Source: Microvelia longipes
Taxonomy: Eukaryota; Arthropoda; Insecta; Hemiptera; Veliidae
Length of the DNA stretch: 64,000 nucleotides
NCBI GenBank assembly: GCA_018340805.1
Contig: JACMZG010001863.1
Coordinates: forward strand, 52,904,355-52,968,354
Direction: 5' to 3'
Shown here: piece by piece, positions 1 through 11,836 of the stretch
Layout: the number at the start of each line of letters is the position of its first letter
Position numbering within the stretch: position 1 is the stretch's first letter
Made by a program: the position numbers and the translations under genes
Notes under the pieces: model-generated
Told to the model about the DNA's origin: nothing
Databases searched by the model: none
What the model saw: only the letters and a program-made list of their open reading frames with translations

Positions 1-211
1 CATGTTTTCATCAAATAAACAGAACAAAAAACAGTAAATTCTATAGTAAAATGTTTTAAAATACAAAGCACTAAACACTAAACAATCTGCGGGGAAAGCC
101 GAAAACATTTGATTAATTATAACTAAAACTCTTCTTGGAGTCCACAAAAATGTTTCAGGCCTCTCAATGTATTAAAAATAGGCTATGCCCCCTCTAGTAT
201 ATATCTCTATG
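1..211. repeat. Family A repeat, partial copy
   Basis: The sequence ends in a block about CTCTAGTATATATCTCTATG, preceded by a conserved segment about fused CCTCAATGTATT and GGCTATGCC. The same block recurs at 17386-17707, 31692-32066, 42640-42937, 53927-54138 and in shorter pieces at 32563 and 52670. Full copies start with a near-inverse of this end (CATAGAGATAT...CTAGAG), so this looks like a terminal-inverted-repeat element. This copy is cut by the window edge. No coding capacity was seen. Confidence 0.7.
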
Positions 212-1301
212 TTTATAACCAATATTGCCATTTTTTGTTTACCAAGATTAAACATACACTATATGAAACTATGCTGTTACACATATACTACATTTTGTTG
301 TTCAAAACCCCAAAAAATCTTGTTTTTATCAATAGGCCTCAGTGTTGGATGCATCTGGAATGCCACCTTGTAAAATTAGATGAAGGAATAAATAAATTCA
401 AATCAGTTTTTTATACTGTTAATTTTCTGCAAACTCTCCCAACAATAAATAGATTTTTCTTTTCCACTGTTTAATACCCTTTCCTATGTTTTCAATATTT
501 AACTTAACTATTTAAATTATTTAATAAATGATTAGCACTTTAGTATTTTTCTATTATGTGAAAGGATCTTACAATCCATGATTTTGAAATAAATAATTAA
601 ATAAAAACTTTATTTAGTGGAAATTATTTTTTTATTATAATTATATTTGATATGATTATATTATATTTCTTGACAAAACTAGTTTTCATCTTTTTACTCA
701 AGTCAAAACAAAGAGCAGGTTACAAATAGTTCACATAAACTGCTCCAGCCATCCGTGAGCACGACTCATTCGAGGATGTGCTTATAAAATAGGAGTATTT
801 TGTAAAGCAGAATAAATATATTTTCCACAAGATTTTTACTTTATTAAGGACTTGTGGAAAAGACAGAGTTGGTGGGTTTTCATTAAAAACATTCCACAGC
901 GTAGTAAAAATATTAAAATGTATTTTATTTTTTATTATTTGCTTTCTGAATTAAGCTTCCACATCTTTATTTTCTGTAATTTTTGATGTAGAAAAGCCTA
1001 ACTGAGTTCATTATTAGGCAGCTAGTTGTTGGAAAATTTTCACTAGAAAATGTTGCCGATAAGGTCAAGGGTGTTTTCCTTATTCCATCATCTAATTTAC
1101 TTTGTATGCCGTAGTAATATTTATTTAACACATGTTATGTACCTTTGTATTTATAGACAATTAAAAGCATTTTATGACTATCTTACTTATATTTATATAT
1201 CTATAATCATTATGTTTAGGTTTATAATTTTCTATGTTGTATTTTATATTTTAAGTACAAAATAGAATCAGAATTCAAGATTTCATTACTTTCATCAATC
1301 C
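212..1301. other. No recognisable feature
   Basis: AT-rich sequence. Only short open frames are present (for example 1050-1265), with no family resemblance. Nothing here could be supported as a gene. Confidence 0.5.
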
Positions 1302-1742
1302 ATATGCACCTAAGTTAATCTTTAAATTACCCTTAGAGTTAATCCTTGTATATGCACCCTTAGAGTTAATCCTTGTATATGCATCCTTAGAGTTAATCCT
1401 TGTATATGCACCCTTAGAGTTACCTTGTATATGCAACCTTAAAGAGTTAATCCTTGTTATGCACCCTAAGAGTTAAATGCTTGTATTATGCACCCTTTAG
1501 AGTTACTCCTTGTATATGCACCCTTAGAGTAATCCTTGTATATCCTTAGAGTTAATCCTTGTATCTGCACCCCTTCGAGTAATCCTTGTATATGACCTTA
1601 GAGTTAATCCTTGTATATGCAACCCTTAGAAGAGTTACTTCCTGTATATGCACTTAGAGTTAATCCTTGAATATGCAACCTTAGAGTTAATCCTTGTATA
1701 TGCACCCTTAGAGTTAATTCTCGTAGATGCCACCCTTAGAGT
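1302..1742. repeat. Minisatellite, about 27-base unit
   Basis: About 16 head-to-tail copies of a unit near TGCACCCTTAGAGTTAATCC plus TTGTATA. Copies differ mostly by one- or two-base insertions and deletions (for example a missing base in the 1520-1560 copies), and less by substitutions. No open frame spans the array. Confidence 0.95.
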
Positions 1743-2039
1743 GGGTATAAACATGGCCTAGTTTTAAAATGGGACTAATTGTCTGCTTTCCCTTGGTATA
1801 CAGGTCAGCCAAACTTGAAATATTCTAGCATTATTCTTAGAATATCATTTTTCACAACAGTTTCGGTGATTCTTTAGCAGACTTAACTTAAGGATATACT
1901 AGCTCAAATGTAAAATGGAGTGACGTGTGTCATTTAACTCCTTTTATATGAATTGATAAGGTTGAATTCTGATCCTTACTACAATTCTTGTAAAAGTGTA
2001 TATTAATTTATTATTTTTACATGTATTATAATATTACAC

Positions 2040-2200
2040 ATGGTTATAAATAGTTGACAGCATGGGAAAAAATATTTTCAACAAAAAACAATAGTTCAGC
2101 AACCAAATGAGGTTTGCCTGGTAATGAAAATTGTGAATTGATATCTACATTATTTCCCACAACTGTCAACTGATATACCCCATAGTCTAATCTACAGTGT
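2040..2200. repeat. Possible old copy of MITE family C
   Basis: The edges carry AGTTGACAGCATGGGAAAA at the left and TTATTTCCCACAACTGTCAA at the right, in inverted orientation. They match the terminal parts of the better-preserved element at 12860-13040. The interior (ACCAAATGAGGTTTGCCTGG) resembles the family's ACCAATAAGGTTGGCTTG in degraded form. The rest of the 1743-3284 interval shows nothing identifiable. Confidence 0.4.
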
Positions 2201-3284
2201 TTTTTAAAATGATATCATCAATTTTTTATTCTCTTATCCTAAAACGCCCATTCCAGAAACAATTTAATTCTTTTTGTTTTAAAAGGCCTTTTTAATTTCT
2301 AGAGTTATCTGTGTCAATTTTATTAAAACGTGTTTATTTAACAAATATTAGTTATATTTTTTAAATCTATTTTTAACATATCGGCCAGGTATTGTCTTCA
2401 TATAGTCTTAAATTTAGTTTTTTTTTCTTTAAAAATGATACATTTTAAATCGTGGGTTAGGTCACAATGGGTTGTCAGTTCTATACGCATTCACATGGTT
2501 TCTATAGGCATTCACAATGTTTTATAACCAAACTATTTCTTTACATCAATGCATAAGTTTACATAATTTTTTTCCAGATTTTGAGAGGAATAGAATAACG
2601 AGTTTGTACCAACCCAAAAAACAAAGGAGTTTTTTTTGGTAAATTTCTTCACACAGAGTAACCTTCTCAATGAAAGACAAAAGACATTGGAATAACTCCT
2701 CTACAATTACAATATCACAAAAAACAGTGGGGGGGGGTAACTAAATGAGAAAAAGTTTTGGATTCGTTATCAAAAGGTACTAGAAAATCAACGCGGCAGC
2801 AAGACTGGTGCAGACAACTCTACCATTAACACCGTAGCTTTTCAAAAAGACCTGTTATATTTTTACATTTAAATTTTAATGTGCACATGGCAATTTTGGT
2901 TTATGACAGCTACATTTTATTTTTCAATAAAATATTGTTTTCTTCGTTTTTTTTTTTTATTTAATCTAATAAAAATGGTCACTGTGTAATTCCTGAATTG
3001 CAAAAATTCGAAAGTTATCACAAAATTTTTAAACTTCCACAAGGACTGCTACTGATGGCAGTAAGTTTATATTTCATCCACTTAATTAATCTATTTTATT
3101 AGGTATCACTTTAATGCTCACTTTAACATCTTGCAAGTAATTAAAAGAACTTTTTTTAAATTGAATTTTTCGGCCTGCATTAAATACAAAAAATTATCTT
3201 CTAGCACATCGGAATAATGCAGCTAATACTGGACATTAATTAACCTGAATGAAACTTGAATAATTAATTAAATAAAAACCTTAC

Positions 3285-3490
3285 CTGCCATCCGAAGCGT
3301 TGTGTGCAAGTTTAAAGACAACCAAGGCCTCGTGAACCCCTTCGGTTAGTTAGAAGTATAACTATTTCTCCACGTATAAACATATTCAAATCTGAATGTA
3401 GGCGAAATACGGGTATTAAACCAACGCCAATCAGTTCAGAAGGTAGGACCACCGACCGCGCTAAGTTCAACCGGCAATCCAATTCCCCAC
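3285..3490 (-). other. Candidate first exon of another minus-strand gene
   Basis: On the minus strand this stretch is richer in GC and in unrepeated sequence than its surroundings. It ends at ATGGCAG followed directly by a good 5' splice site (GTAAGG, lower coordinate 3284). An ATG at 3291-3289 would give Met-Ala and a phase-1 junction. This is the pattern of a 5' UTR plus a tiny coding start. No downstream exon was found within 3.3 kb, so the rest would lie beyond the window. It could equally be chance. The upper boundary is arbitrary, and no TATA box is evident. Confidence 0.25.
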
Positions 3491-5756
3491 CATTGAGTTG
3501 AACAGTCTCAACTGTTTAAGTATCCATAATCCCTCTGACTAAAATTAAGTAAGCCTATCCGCCAATTTTTTTTTTTTTGACAGACATAGTAGTTTGACAG
3601 TTTAAAAACTCACAGTAAGTTCACTTGTTGATTCTATCCTATACCCAGACTATAAGGTTAAATAACTATTTAACCTTAATTACTGAATAAATAATAAATA
3701 ACCTTTTTACTGAAATTTTTTCATTGTGGCGACGTCTTTTGTAGTATGCATTAGTATTGAGTTTGAATTTCCAAAACAAGGTTTTAATTTCTTAAAATGA
3801 ATTTTGTAAGCAAGGAGGAACAGTAGCACTTATTTATTACTAAATAAACCTTTAGCAGTGACAACTTTTTTTTCAATTAATATCTTTTCTATAAAATCTA
3901 AGTTAATACTTAAAAATAAATAAAAATAAAATCATATGGACATTAAAAAAAATTAACTAATATCTGTCTAAAGTTAAAAACAAATTCAAGAGACCGACAC
4001 CTGTTACACTTATTTTTGACTGTTTTTACTATTTTTTTAATTATGATTCACAAACAACTGAAAATTTATATATTAAAACAACTTACTTTTATTGACCATA
4101 TGCATAAAAAAAACCGTGTTATAAAGTTTTAAAAACAAAAATTAGGCTTTCCTATCACTAGGTCCTTCATCAAAAAGGGTTTAATAACAAAATAACAGTT
4201 AACAGGAATCAGGCTAGACCTTTGTTTAGTTTGTAGTCCATTCTTCTGTAGCATATAAAGCTACCTATGTTAATATACATTATCTGTTCTTTCTGTTAAC
4301 TATTAAACACTTTCTGAAGAAGACCAAGTGATACGGTTGAAAGCTCAATGGTTGTTTTTATTTAGATCAAACCTAATGACTCTTCTGTTTTTATTTATTA
4401 ATATATTAAATATAGGAGATGTTTGATTTTTTAAAAAAATTAATACGAATATAATACAGTTTTTTGGAAGTGAGCAATTAGAATCTTTGAAAAATGAATA
4501 ATAGTAGTATGAAAAGAAAAGAACTGAAAAAAAGTAAAGAAAAATATTTTCAAACCATTTTTAAGAAAATGGTTCAAAGAAAGGAGAAAAATAAATAACA
4601 AGTTTTAATGCTAATATGAGGTTTTAAGGCTGGAAAATAGTTACTTTAGAGCCTATAAATCTAGCTATAACATATTTTTTCCATTATGAGGACTTAATAC
4701 ACTATTATCTGGTTATAGACATCAGGAAAATATAGTTTTCTGATATTTCACCCTATATTCATAAATATATTAAGACCAGAGTACTAATATCATATATCTC
4801 ATTATACATCAATATCATTGTACTGTATAATAATTGATAAGTCAAAGTAACACAATAATTTTCAACTGTCCCATATTACATTTCAAAAAAAGTTTTAAAA
4901 ATAGAAAGAACTAGGAAGAAATATTTCTTTATGATTTTTTTGAGTTGTTTTGTTTGGGAAGATCTTGACTTCACTTCGTAATTATAGTTTATTGTTATAA
5001 CCTATAATTATAAATATTATAAACTTATGTTTGCATATCTTCTTTATCTTCCAAATTTTGTTCTTATTTGTTTAGTTTCTTTTTGTTTTCACCCTGACTC
5101 AATCTATGAAGTAATAAAAATAATCCACTTTTCTCCTTCCTTGAATACACAATACTGATCTAATTTTTTTTGGAGTACGACTAATTGGAAATGCGACCTA
5201 ACCTAGTATGAGCAACCTTAGGTTTTACATTTATTTGAAGGTTACTTTATTGCAGTGCTCAGCTCAGAGCTGAGCTGGTCTCGAGTTAGATACTTTGCTG
5301 CTAGTGTTGGTGCCGGCCCCTGCCGGCCTCCCCTTATGCTAGAATTCCATTACCTATACAAAAATACAAATTGAGTGAAATTTAAAACAAGTGCATATCG
5401 CTTAAATAATTCTATATTCCACCTTTGTAGTGCCATAATTAAAGCAGTATTAGCAAAATTCCAAAGAAATAAATGTAAAATAAATGTATAAATAAACATG
5501 TACAGTTCACTGAATATCAACAATTTATCTTACAAAATATTATTAAACAAAATGGCAATTTGACTCCAAACAGTAAACTATATTTACAATGCTGACTGTT
5601 AAAAGTCATCATCAGTACTGTTGAAAAGCGAGGAAAGAAGAAAAGGTTGAATATACTTTTTAATAAATGTACACCAGTAGAATATTTATGGAGTAATATT
5701 TTTGTAAAATGTTTATATGTTTGTGAAAGACATATTCCGTTTATTTAAACAAGGGC
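3491..5756. other. No gene; short palindrome and a hammerhead-like motif
   Basis: AT-rich and without coding signal. Two small items stand out. One is a perfect inverted repeat at 5257-5275 (GCTCAGCTC, one base, GAGCTGAGC), followed by a GCCGGC-CCCT-GCCGGC palindrome. The other is the CTGAAGA...GAAA motif at 4314-4342, listed separately. Confidence 0.5.
4314..4342 (+). other. Hammerhead-core-like motif
   Basis: The order is CTGAAGA, one base, a 4-base stem (GACC pairing with GGTT, one G-U), a 9-base loop, then GAAA. This matches the CUGANGA...GAAA core of hammerhead ribozymes, except for one extra base between the core and stem II. Stems I and III are not obvious. The same layout recurs at 30193, 30365, 46184 and 51255/51578. 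Confidence 0.4.
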
Positions 5757-5930
5757 CTCAGCCGCCAACGTGGCATCATCGTGGCTCCGCACCTTAGGGT
5801 TGTTGTCCTGTATCAGTTTGTCATACAACGGATGGAGATCAGGGTTTATATTATAGGAAATTTTTTGTTCCCCTTGAAGAGTACTATCATCTCACACTTT
5901 ATATGAAACACCCTGTATATTACCCCTACT
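5757..5930 (-). repeat. Transposon-like fragment with ACAGGGTGTTTCA end
   Basis: On the minus strand the segment begins with ACAGGGTGTTTCATATAAAG. That is a terminal-looking sequence of a kind I associate with dispersed arthropod repeats. It runs into a short open frame (5860-5752) reading ...NPDLHPLYDKLIQDNNPKV... and ending in a stop. No splice acceptor fits the phase-0 end of the transporter exon at 10560, so I do not assign it to that gene. The repeat assignment is inference. Confidence 0.35.
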
Positions 5931-6009
5931 AACTCTGCTTCTAATGGAGATATCGCACAACAATTAGTCTACCTCCATTAAGTTGACTACCTATAGCTTA
6001 AATAACCAA

Positions 6010-6280
6010 TTATGTTTTGGCAATCATGTTCCTTGTATGGCAATTAGATTGCCATACTGTGTTCTTGTACAATGAGAGCATACCATGATATAGACCAATT
6101 CAAACATGTTTCTAGCTAAATAATTCAAGAACTTGACTCAATCATTTTTTTGGCAATCATCATTCTCGTATGACACTCAGATTGACTAACTGTGTTTTCT
6201 ACTATAACTTTTAAATGTAAATTTTAAATGTAAAATTGAAGCATACCATCATATAGACCAATTCAAGAACAACACTACAT
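6010..6280. repeat. Two-copy tandem duplication, about 150 bases
   Basis: Two imperfect copies share GGCAATCAT, ATTAGATTG/CAGATTGAC, CTGTGTT and a closing ATATAGACCAATTCAA (6090s and 6250s). They are diverged and non-coding. Confidence 0.55.
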
Positions 6281-6339
6281 GCTGTTGATGCACAAGAGCT
6301 TCTTTTACAGGAGCTCTGGTTAATCATCATCGAAAGTTA

Positions 6340-6771
6340 TCTTTTTCCATAGCTGTCTATTATTTAATAAACTGTGTTAGGCTTCCCGCGGCTATTGTCC
6401 ATCGAAGATTTAAGGTCTTCCGTGGTGACCGGCGATCAGTGTAGATGAAGCATCCGACGTTTCGCTTCACTGTGGGAGGCGCATCCTTCAGGGAATGAGA
6501 CATCAATGGATAGAAACAAAGCTCTAAAACAAAACTGAACTGTCTATTATTTGCTATTTTCCATAGCTGTCTATTATTTGCCATTTTTTCCATAGCTGTC
6601 TATTATTTGTCATTTTTTCCATAGCTGTCAATAATTTGTCATTTTTTCCATAGCTGTCTATAATTTGTTATTTTTTCCATAGCTGTCTATTATTTGTCAT
6701 TTTTCCATAGCTGTCTATTATTTGTCATTTTTCCTTAGCTGTCTATTATTTGCCATTTTTCCACAGCTGTC
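6340..6771. repeat. Minisatellite, about 28-base unit, interrupted by an insertion
   Basis: The unit is about TTTTTCCATAGCTGTCTATT plus ATTTGTCA. One unit lies at 6340-6366 and about eight more at 6541-6771. Between them sits a 174-base Penelope-like repeat fragment (6367-6540), so the array was split by an insertion or grew beside it. Confidence 0.85.
6367..6540 (-). mobile_element. Penelope-like repeat fragment
   Basis: On the minus strand this contains CCCTGAAGGATGCGCCTCCC, then a GTGAAGC-GAAACGTCGGATG block, then CTTCATCTACACTGATCG and GGTCACCACGGAAGACC. The same order of blocks occurs at 46150-46265 (plus) and, degraded, at 23560-23815. Such CTGAAGA...GAAACGTC blocks are, to my knowledge, typical of Penelope-like retroelement ends. 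No reverse transcriptase or GIY-YIG coding sequence is present. Confidence 0.5.
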
Positions 6772-6856
6772 TCATAGAGGAATAGATACTAAGCGAAACT
6801 TCGTAATCTTCATGTACATTGACGAGGTCACTACCTGAAGACCTAAATCATTGGTA

Positions 6857-6882
6857 CTGATGATGACTGTTAACAGTCAAAA
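6857..6882 (+). other. Degenerate hammerhead-core-like motif
   Basis: CTGATGA, one base, a perfect 5-base stem (GACTG/CAGTC) with TTAA loop, then AAAA where GAAA would be expected. A worn inverted copy lies at about 5590-5620. The missing G would be inactivating if this were a ribozyme. Confidence 0.35.
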
Positions 6883-7162
6883 GTCGTTTTTATGATGTAT
6901 TTATTTGTAGCCAAAAACAAGTATATACAATGTACACTAATGCAAACTACTCCCAACTTGATTTTCTTTACATTTTTTAACCTCACTGGTAGTTAAAGTC
7001 TTTTGGTGATATAACTGCAGTTTTCACTTTTCCTTATTTATAAGGAATATAGGAAAAGTATTGTGTTTGCAAAAAAAAAACTGAAACTGGAATTTCATCT
7101 GAATAATTCGTTAAAGGTTTTTTAAGACCCTCCTGAGTAGTTACTTACCAAGTTGTCTGTAT

Positions 7163-7262
7163 AAGTGTATATGAGTGTGTGTGTGTGTGTATGTGAGTGT
7201 GTGTGTGTATGTGAGTGTGTGTGTGTATGTGAGTGTGTGTGTGTGTTGTGTGTGTGTGGTGT
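7163..7262. repeat. GT-rich simple repeat
   Basis: GTGTGTGTATGTGAGT repeated about five times. The open frame across it (many Cys-Val-Cys) is an artefact of the repeat. Confidence 0.9.
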
Positions 7263-7329
7263 TGAGTGGCGTCTGTTATCAATCGTAAGCTGCCAGTGTA
7301 TTTACGCTAGAGAGTTGAAACTTGGCAAA

Positions 7330-8053
7330 AAATCAATCTTTACGTTTAGTTGTGCTATCAGAAAAATATTTTTATATGACATCATTAATGACTCAGCAAA
7401 AATGTCAAAATCCATAAAACACGGAAAAAAAATGTCTGGATTGATGTCAAATTCGGCACTCATTTAGTCATATGTAAGACCAAGAATTGTGCTAAGTTTC
7501 ATTTCATTATCAGCATTAGTTCAAGTTTTATAGAATGTAAACGTTTTTTTTTAAATTATAAACAATCTAAAAATAATCCAATTGAATTAAATTTGGTACA
7601 AAATAAATAATAAATAAATACTCTATATAATTTAATTTTACATTTTGGTAAAACATTAGAAAATTGCCATGCTTATTTACTTTATGAACTGCCATATTGA
7701 ACTGCATTTCAATATGGCTTATATAAGTACAGTTTGATATTGTTAAGCAGCATCGAACAAAGTCAGTACCTAGATGGGTGACCGTAGGGAAATAAAATGG
7801 AAGTTTTTACTATCTGAGGATAAGGGAATTTGTCCTCAGTCATAGGTCTGAAACACATTCTATAAAACTTGAACTAATGCTGATAATGAAATTAAAGCTT
7901 AGCACATTTCTTGTTCTTACATATGACTAGATGAGTGCCGAATTTGACATCAATCCAGATGTTTTTCCGTATTTTATGGATTTTTGAAATTTTTGCTGTC
8001 ATTAATGACGTCATATAAAAATATTTTTCTATAGCACAACTAAACGTTAGGGA
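7330..8053. repeat. Family D foldback repeat
   Basis: Two arms of about 200 bases (7330-7538 and 7855-8053) are near-inverse copies. They share AACTAATGCTGATAATGAA, an ATATGACTA block, and a TGACATCA/TGACGTCA-centred block. About 315 bases separate them. Single-arm relatives lie near 17140, 29220, 33061 and 47395, so this is a two-armed member of a dispersed family. No protein is encoded. Confidence 0.75.
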
Positions 8054-8077
8054 ATCTGATATTGTGAGGAAAAGTTC

Positions 8078-8506
8078 TAGACCAAGAGCCCAGGGGTGTA
8101 TTTGTTAATAAAAAGTGTAATTTTCTTTACCCAAAGTAAACTATGTAGAATTTTAATTAATTTTTGAAATAATCAACTAAATTATAAATGTATTGTTAAT
8201 TCATTGACGATGTCTAATCCCTGTAAAAAAGGTTCAAAGGAAATAAAATTATTTATTATTTTTATTAACTGGTGTAACCGGTCCAATTTTTCGTAAATAC
8301 CTTCCTGAACAAGGATCTGCAATTCTGCGACTCGTATCGGAATGGGTGTCCAGGCAGAACCTTTAACCCTAAGTGCGTTCTGCCTGGGACACCCATCGAT
8401 ACGAGTCGGCAGAATTGCAATCCTTGTTCAGGAAGGATTTACGAAAAATTTGAGACGGTTACAGCATTACAACTTTATTAACAAACACCCCTGGGCTCTT
8501 GGTCTA
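8078..8506. mobile_element. Family F foldback element with an internal insertion
   Basis: The ends read TAGACCAAGAGCCCAGGGGT at the left and its inverse at 8483-8506. The arms contain CCGGTC, TTTTTCGTAAATACCTTCCT, GAACAAGGATCTGCAATTCT and GTGTCCCAGGCAGAAC and meet at a short centre (about 8370). Unlike the compact copy at 42938-43222, the left arm is split by about 130 unrelated bases (8126-8262). No transposase is encoded. Confidence 0.8.
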
Positions 8507-8770
8507 TTCAGAGGTACATCGTACAAGATTTTGTTTTCACTAATCAAACCCCCACCTTTTCACTCCCATCTGTTCCATCACTGAAACATCCCCACCAACC
8601 AGTGAGGTCACAGGCAAATAAAAAAAAGTTATGAATTACAACACACACAAATCTCATTTTGTACTAAAATAACAAGTAAAGTCATTTTGAGAGGGGGTGG
8701 AAGGAGAAGGGAAAGTCCACTCACTCAATAACACAGGAACAAACAAAACTCTACAGAGCATAGCTGTTTT

Positions 8771-9308
8771 AAAAATAATACTATATATAGAAGGAACAAA
8801 ACTAATTACAGCAAAGCCGGTTCACTGGGAGGTCTCAAGTAATGCTGCCACCCTAACAAAGTACAATTTTCTTATAACAAAGTTGGCAATACTTCCGGTT
8901 GCTGAATTATTATGTTCCATTTTTAATTAATGATCGATAATTCATAAACTACTAATATAAATATTGGTGCATTATACATTTTTTAAGCATTTTAAATTGT
9001 TTTTAACGTTTTTAATTAAAATTATATTAAAAAGAGTCTTCGTTAACTAAATGTAGATTCTTGTATTCCACCACCCTATTGCCATTTAAGACCGGTTTTA
9101 TTAAATACTCAGCAGGTGTTTTAAGTTATTATATTTGTTTTTTACAATCTTTCTTCATTACTAGAAATTTATGACACAAATTTAAAATAATGTTTTGTTG
9201 TTAGGGTGGTACCCCTACTTAAGACCACTAGTAAACTGGCTTTCAAGTTATCAGTGGAATTACATTGTGTTTACGGTCCTATGCTCCTTCTATATTGGTA
9301 TTATTCTA
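8771..9308. mobile_element. Family B MITE, complete
   Basis: Terminal inverted repeats: AATAATACTATATATAGAAG at the left, and at the right the inverse of AGAATAATACCAATATAGAA. The second-level inverted blocks are GCCGGTTCACTGGGAGG.. and ..CTAGTAAACTGGCTTT. The interior is AT-rich and non-coding. A truncated copy in reverse orientation is at 34699-35130, and a 110-base fragment at 32451-32562. Confidence 0.75.
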
Positions 9309-10119
9309 AGATAGCTGTTGTGCTCATGCTCACCTCATTTATTGCTTATCACTCTGTCGAATGTTTGTGTAAATATATATAAATTATTTACTGTTTATGT
9401 TATTATTTCTAAAAAATTAATAAAATTTAACAATTCTGACAGGCAATACAGCTGTGTGCATAGCTTTTAAAATTAAACAAAAAATACAGGGTTTCCTTTT
9501 ATTGTGAGTTGACTTCCTATCCTCCTTTTATCTTCTACCTCAAAATGAATTTAATGGCAATATTAAACTCATCTATTAAATAAAAGCTCTATTTTGCATA
9601 AGCAATGACGATATAATTTATTGACTAAATAAAATACAATGCACAATGATATTTATGTATCTAATTTTATATGTGACAACATTATATTTGTGACAACAAA
9701 ACAAATTGGTAATATTTTCAAATGTTTTAAATTCGCATTTATTTGCAATGTTTTTTTTTTATCACAAATACAAGTAAATATAAATACATAAATACAAGTA
9801 AAAATTGGGTCTACTAATGCTCTAGTAATAGCCATCATAGAATTCTTAAAATAATTTAAATAAAATTTAGCCAAAATTGAACAAATTTGGAGCTCATTTT
9901 TAAAAAAAATAAATAAATAAATAAATAAAATTTAGAGAACACTAACATCGCATACTGGCTAATGTTTAAGTTTGAAAAAATGTTTAGTGTAGTGTAATTG
10001 GATTCGCATATTTCTGTTTTATCACTTGGTATGTACATTGAATATTGTATTTGATAGTTAAAAGCTTACAGTAATATTTTTTTAGATCAGTTCACAACCT
10101 GCCAAAAATCAGCGAGAGA
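9309..10119. other. No recognisable feature
   Basis: Very AT-rich sequence with short runs such as an AAATAAATAAAT tract near 9910. It lies just downstream of the last exon found for the transporter. I found no acceptable final coding exon or clear polyadenylation context here. Confidence 0.4.
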
Positions 10120-10322
10120 ATGGCTTCCATTGGTTCTTCAATGTTGTGTAGGGACCAGAGCAAACCAATAGAATTCCTTTCCTCACAGGTGAGGGTCTTC
10201 TATTGATTTATTCTTCCACAATGCTATGTAGAGATTAGAAGCAACCAATTAAATGTAACAATGGAAGGGCTACATTGGTTCATTCTCCAGTTATAGAGTA
10301 TCATAACCAACCAATAGAATTG
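10120..10322. repeat. Degenerate tandem repeat, about 70-80 bases, three copies
   Basis: Each copy holds an ATTGGTTCATTCTTC-like start, an ATGTTATGTAGAG-like middle and an AACCAATAGAATT end, with substantial divergence. Non-coding. Confidence 0.6.
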
Positions 10323-10559
10323 TTTTGCTGACTTTTGGCCAGGTGTCAACAAATTAGCTCAGAACTACTACTTGGTGAACACGCAGCAAATAAAACGCAA
10401 TGATGCCAAAACCTCTACATGATTGACATAGCCGGTAGCAGATGGCTTATTTAAGCTTAGTTATTTGACTGACCTTTGAATATAACAAATTTTGCCTGAT
10501 AGTTATTTAGATTTTTGTGTTAAATCAGTGATTTAATATATATAGGTAGCTTTTGTTAC

Positions 10560-10655
10560 CTCTATCTTAAAACTCTTTGCCATCTTTTGTGCTTGATTTG
10601 ATGGCTCCATCTCATCCTCGTCTTCATCATCATCTTGGGAATCATATTCATCCAA
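10560..10655 (-). CDS. SLC6-type transporter, C-terminal acidic tail exon
   Basis: The exon has a TAG acceptor and a GAG|GTAACA donor, and both ends are in phase 0. Its 32 codons read LDEYDSQDDDEDEDEMEPSN followed by QAQKMAKSFKIE. This is a hydrophilic tail rich in Asp and Glu after TM12, as expected for the cytoplasmic C-terminus of an SLC6 carrier. Length and phase join cleanly to the TM12 exon at 11636-11836. The donor implies at least one more exon at lower coordinates, which I could not find, so the stop codon is unknown. Assignment to this gene rests on phase, strand, spacing and composition, because tails are poorly conserved. Confidence 0.75.
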
Positions 10656-10770
10656 CTAGACAAAATTAAACAAATGAGAAAAAGCAACAGAAAAAAAATT
10701 AATTCAGGACTACAAAATTATGGTATCAAAATTGTATGACACCCAAACATGTAATCATATTTTATTGCAC

Positions 10771-11551
10771 CCAAGAACAGATTAGAGTCCCCATAAAATC
10801 TATCCCACCAGCCCAGACTAGAGTTCCCATATAATCTTATCCATTAGCTTAGACTAGAGTTACCATATAATCTATCCCACCAGCTCAGCCTGGAGTCTCC
10901 ATGTAATCTTTCCCACCAGCTCAGACTAGGTACACATATAATCCATCCACCAATCAGACAAGAGCTCCCATATAATCTATCCCACCAGCTCAGCCTGGAG
11001 TCCCCATATAATCTTTCCCAGCAACTCAGACTAGAGTACAGAGATAATCTATTCCACCAATTCAGACAAGAGCTCCCATATAATCTATCCCACCAGCTCA
11101 GCCTGGAGTCCCCATATAATCTTTCCCAGCAGCTCAGACTAGAGTACACAGATAATCTATTCCACCAGATCAGACTAGAGCTCCCATACAATCATTCCCA
11201 CCAGGTTAGACTAGAGTGCACACATAATCATCCAACAGCTCAGCCTGGAGTCCATGTAATCTTTCCCACCAGCTCAGACTACAGAGTACACAGATAATCT
11301 ATCCCACCAGCTCAGACTAGAGCTCCCATATAATCTTTCCCACCAGGTTAGACTAGAGTGCACACATAACTATCCCACCAGCTCAGCCTGGAGTCCCCAT
11401 GTAATCTTTCCCAGCAGCTCAGACTAGAGTACACAGATAATCTATCCCACCAAGCTCAGACTAGAGCTCCCATATAATTTTCCCACCAGGTTAGACTAGA
11501 GTGCACACATAATCTATCCCACCAGATCAGACTGAAGTCCCCATATAATCT
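10771..11551. repeat. Minisatellite, about 37-base unit, intronic
   Basis: About 20 copies of units like ATAATCTATCCCACCAGCTC plus AGACTAGAGTCCCC, with alternating variants (CTTTCCCAGCAGCTCAGAC, ACACAGATAATC). This suggests a higher-order two- to three-unit period. It fills the intron between the tail exon and the TM12 exon. The 115-residue minus-strand frame across it (SLSCWERLYGDSRLSWWDRL-like) is read-through of the repeat. Confidence 0.93.
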
Positions 11552-11635
11552 GAGCAAAGTAAAAAGAACAATCCAAAATTTGGTGACATCTTCATCAGAA
11601 ACAATTTTTTAAAAGTATGAAACAGCCATACTTAC

Positions 11636-11836
11636 ATCTACATCAGCAACCATTTCTTTAGTGGAAACGGTTGTGTCTATCCTTCGGATGGCACCCTGGT
11701 GAATGTCTAAATCAAGTTTCAATATCTGGAATCTTCTTAATAGGAAGACAAGTATTAGAGGCAGAACTGATGCAAGTACTATTGCAATTGCTACACCCAT
11801 GACCCAGCCTGGGTAGGGTGTTTTCACTGTCCTACC
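11636..11836 (-). CDS. SLC6-type transporter, TM12 exon
   Basis: The exon has a TTTCAG acceptor and a GAT|GTAAGT donor, with 67 codons in phase 0 at both ends. Translation starts GRTVKTPYPGWVMG and continues with a hydrophobic helix (VAIAIVLASVLPLILVFLL), the position of TM12. A basic RR then leads into the cytoplasmic tail (KLDLDIHQGAIRRIDTTVST). The P-Y-P-G-W entry to TM12 and the L-P-L-I motif are family features. The preceding intron (11837-14438) contains a LINE fragment, a MITE, a satellite and an hAT-like element. Confidence 0.9.

Noticed and set aside
5752..5860. Short minus-strand frame ending ...ATLAAEALV as the missing last exon of the transporter
   Set aside because: No acceptor gives the required phase 0, and the upstream ACAGGGTGTTTCA looks like a repeat end.
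10844..11191. 115-residue Trp/Ser/Cys-rich minus-strand frame
   Set aside because: Coincides exactly with the intronic 37-base minisatellite.
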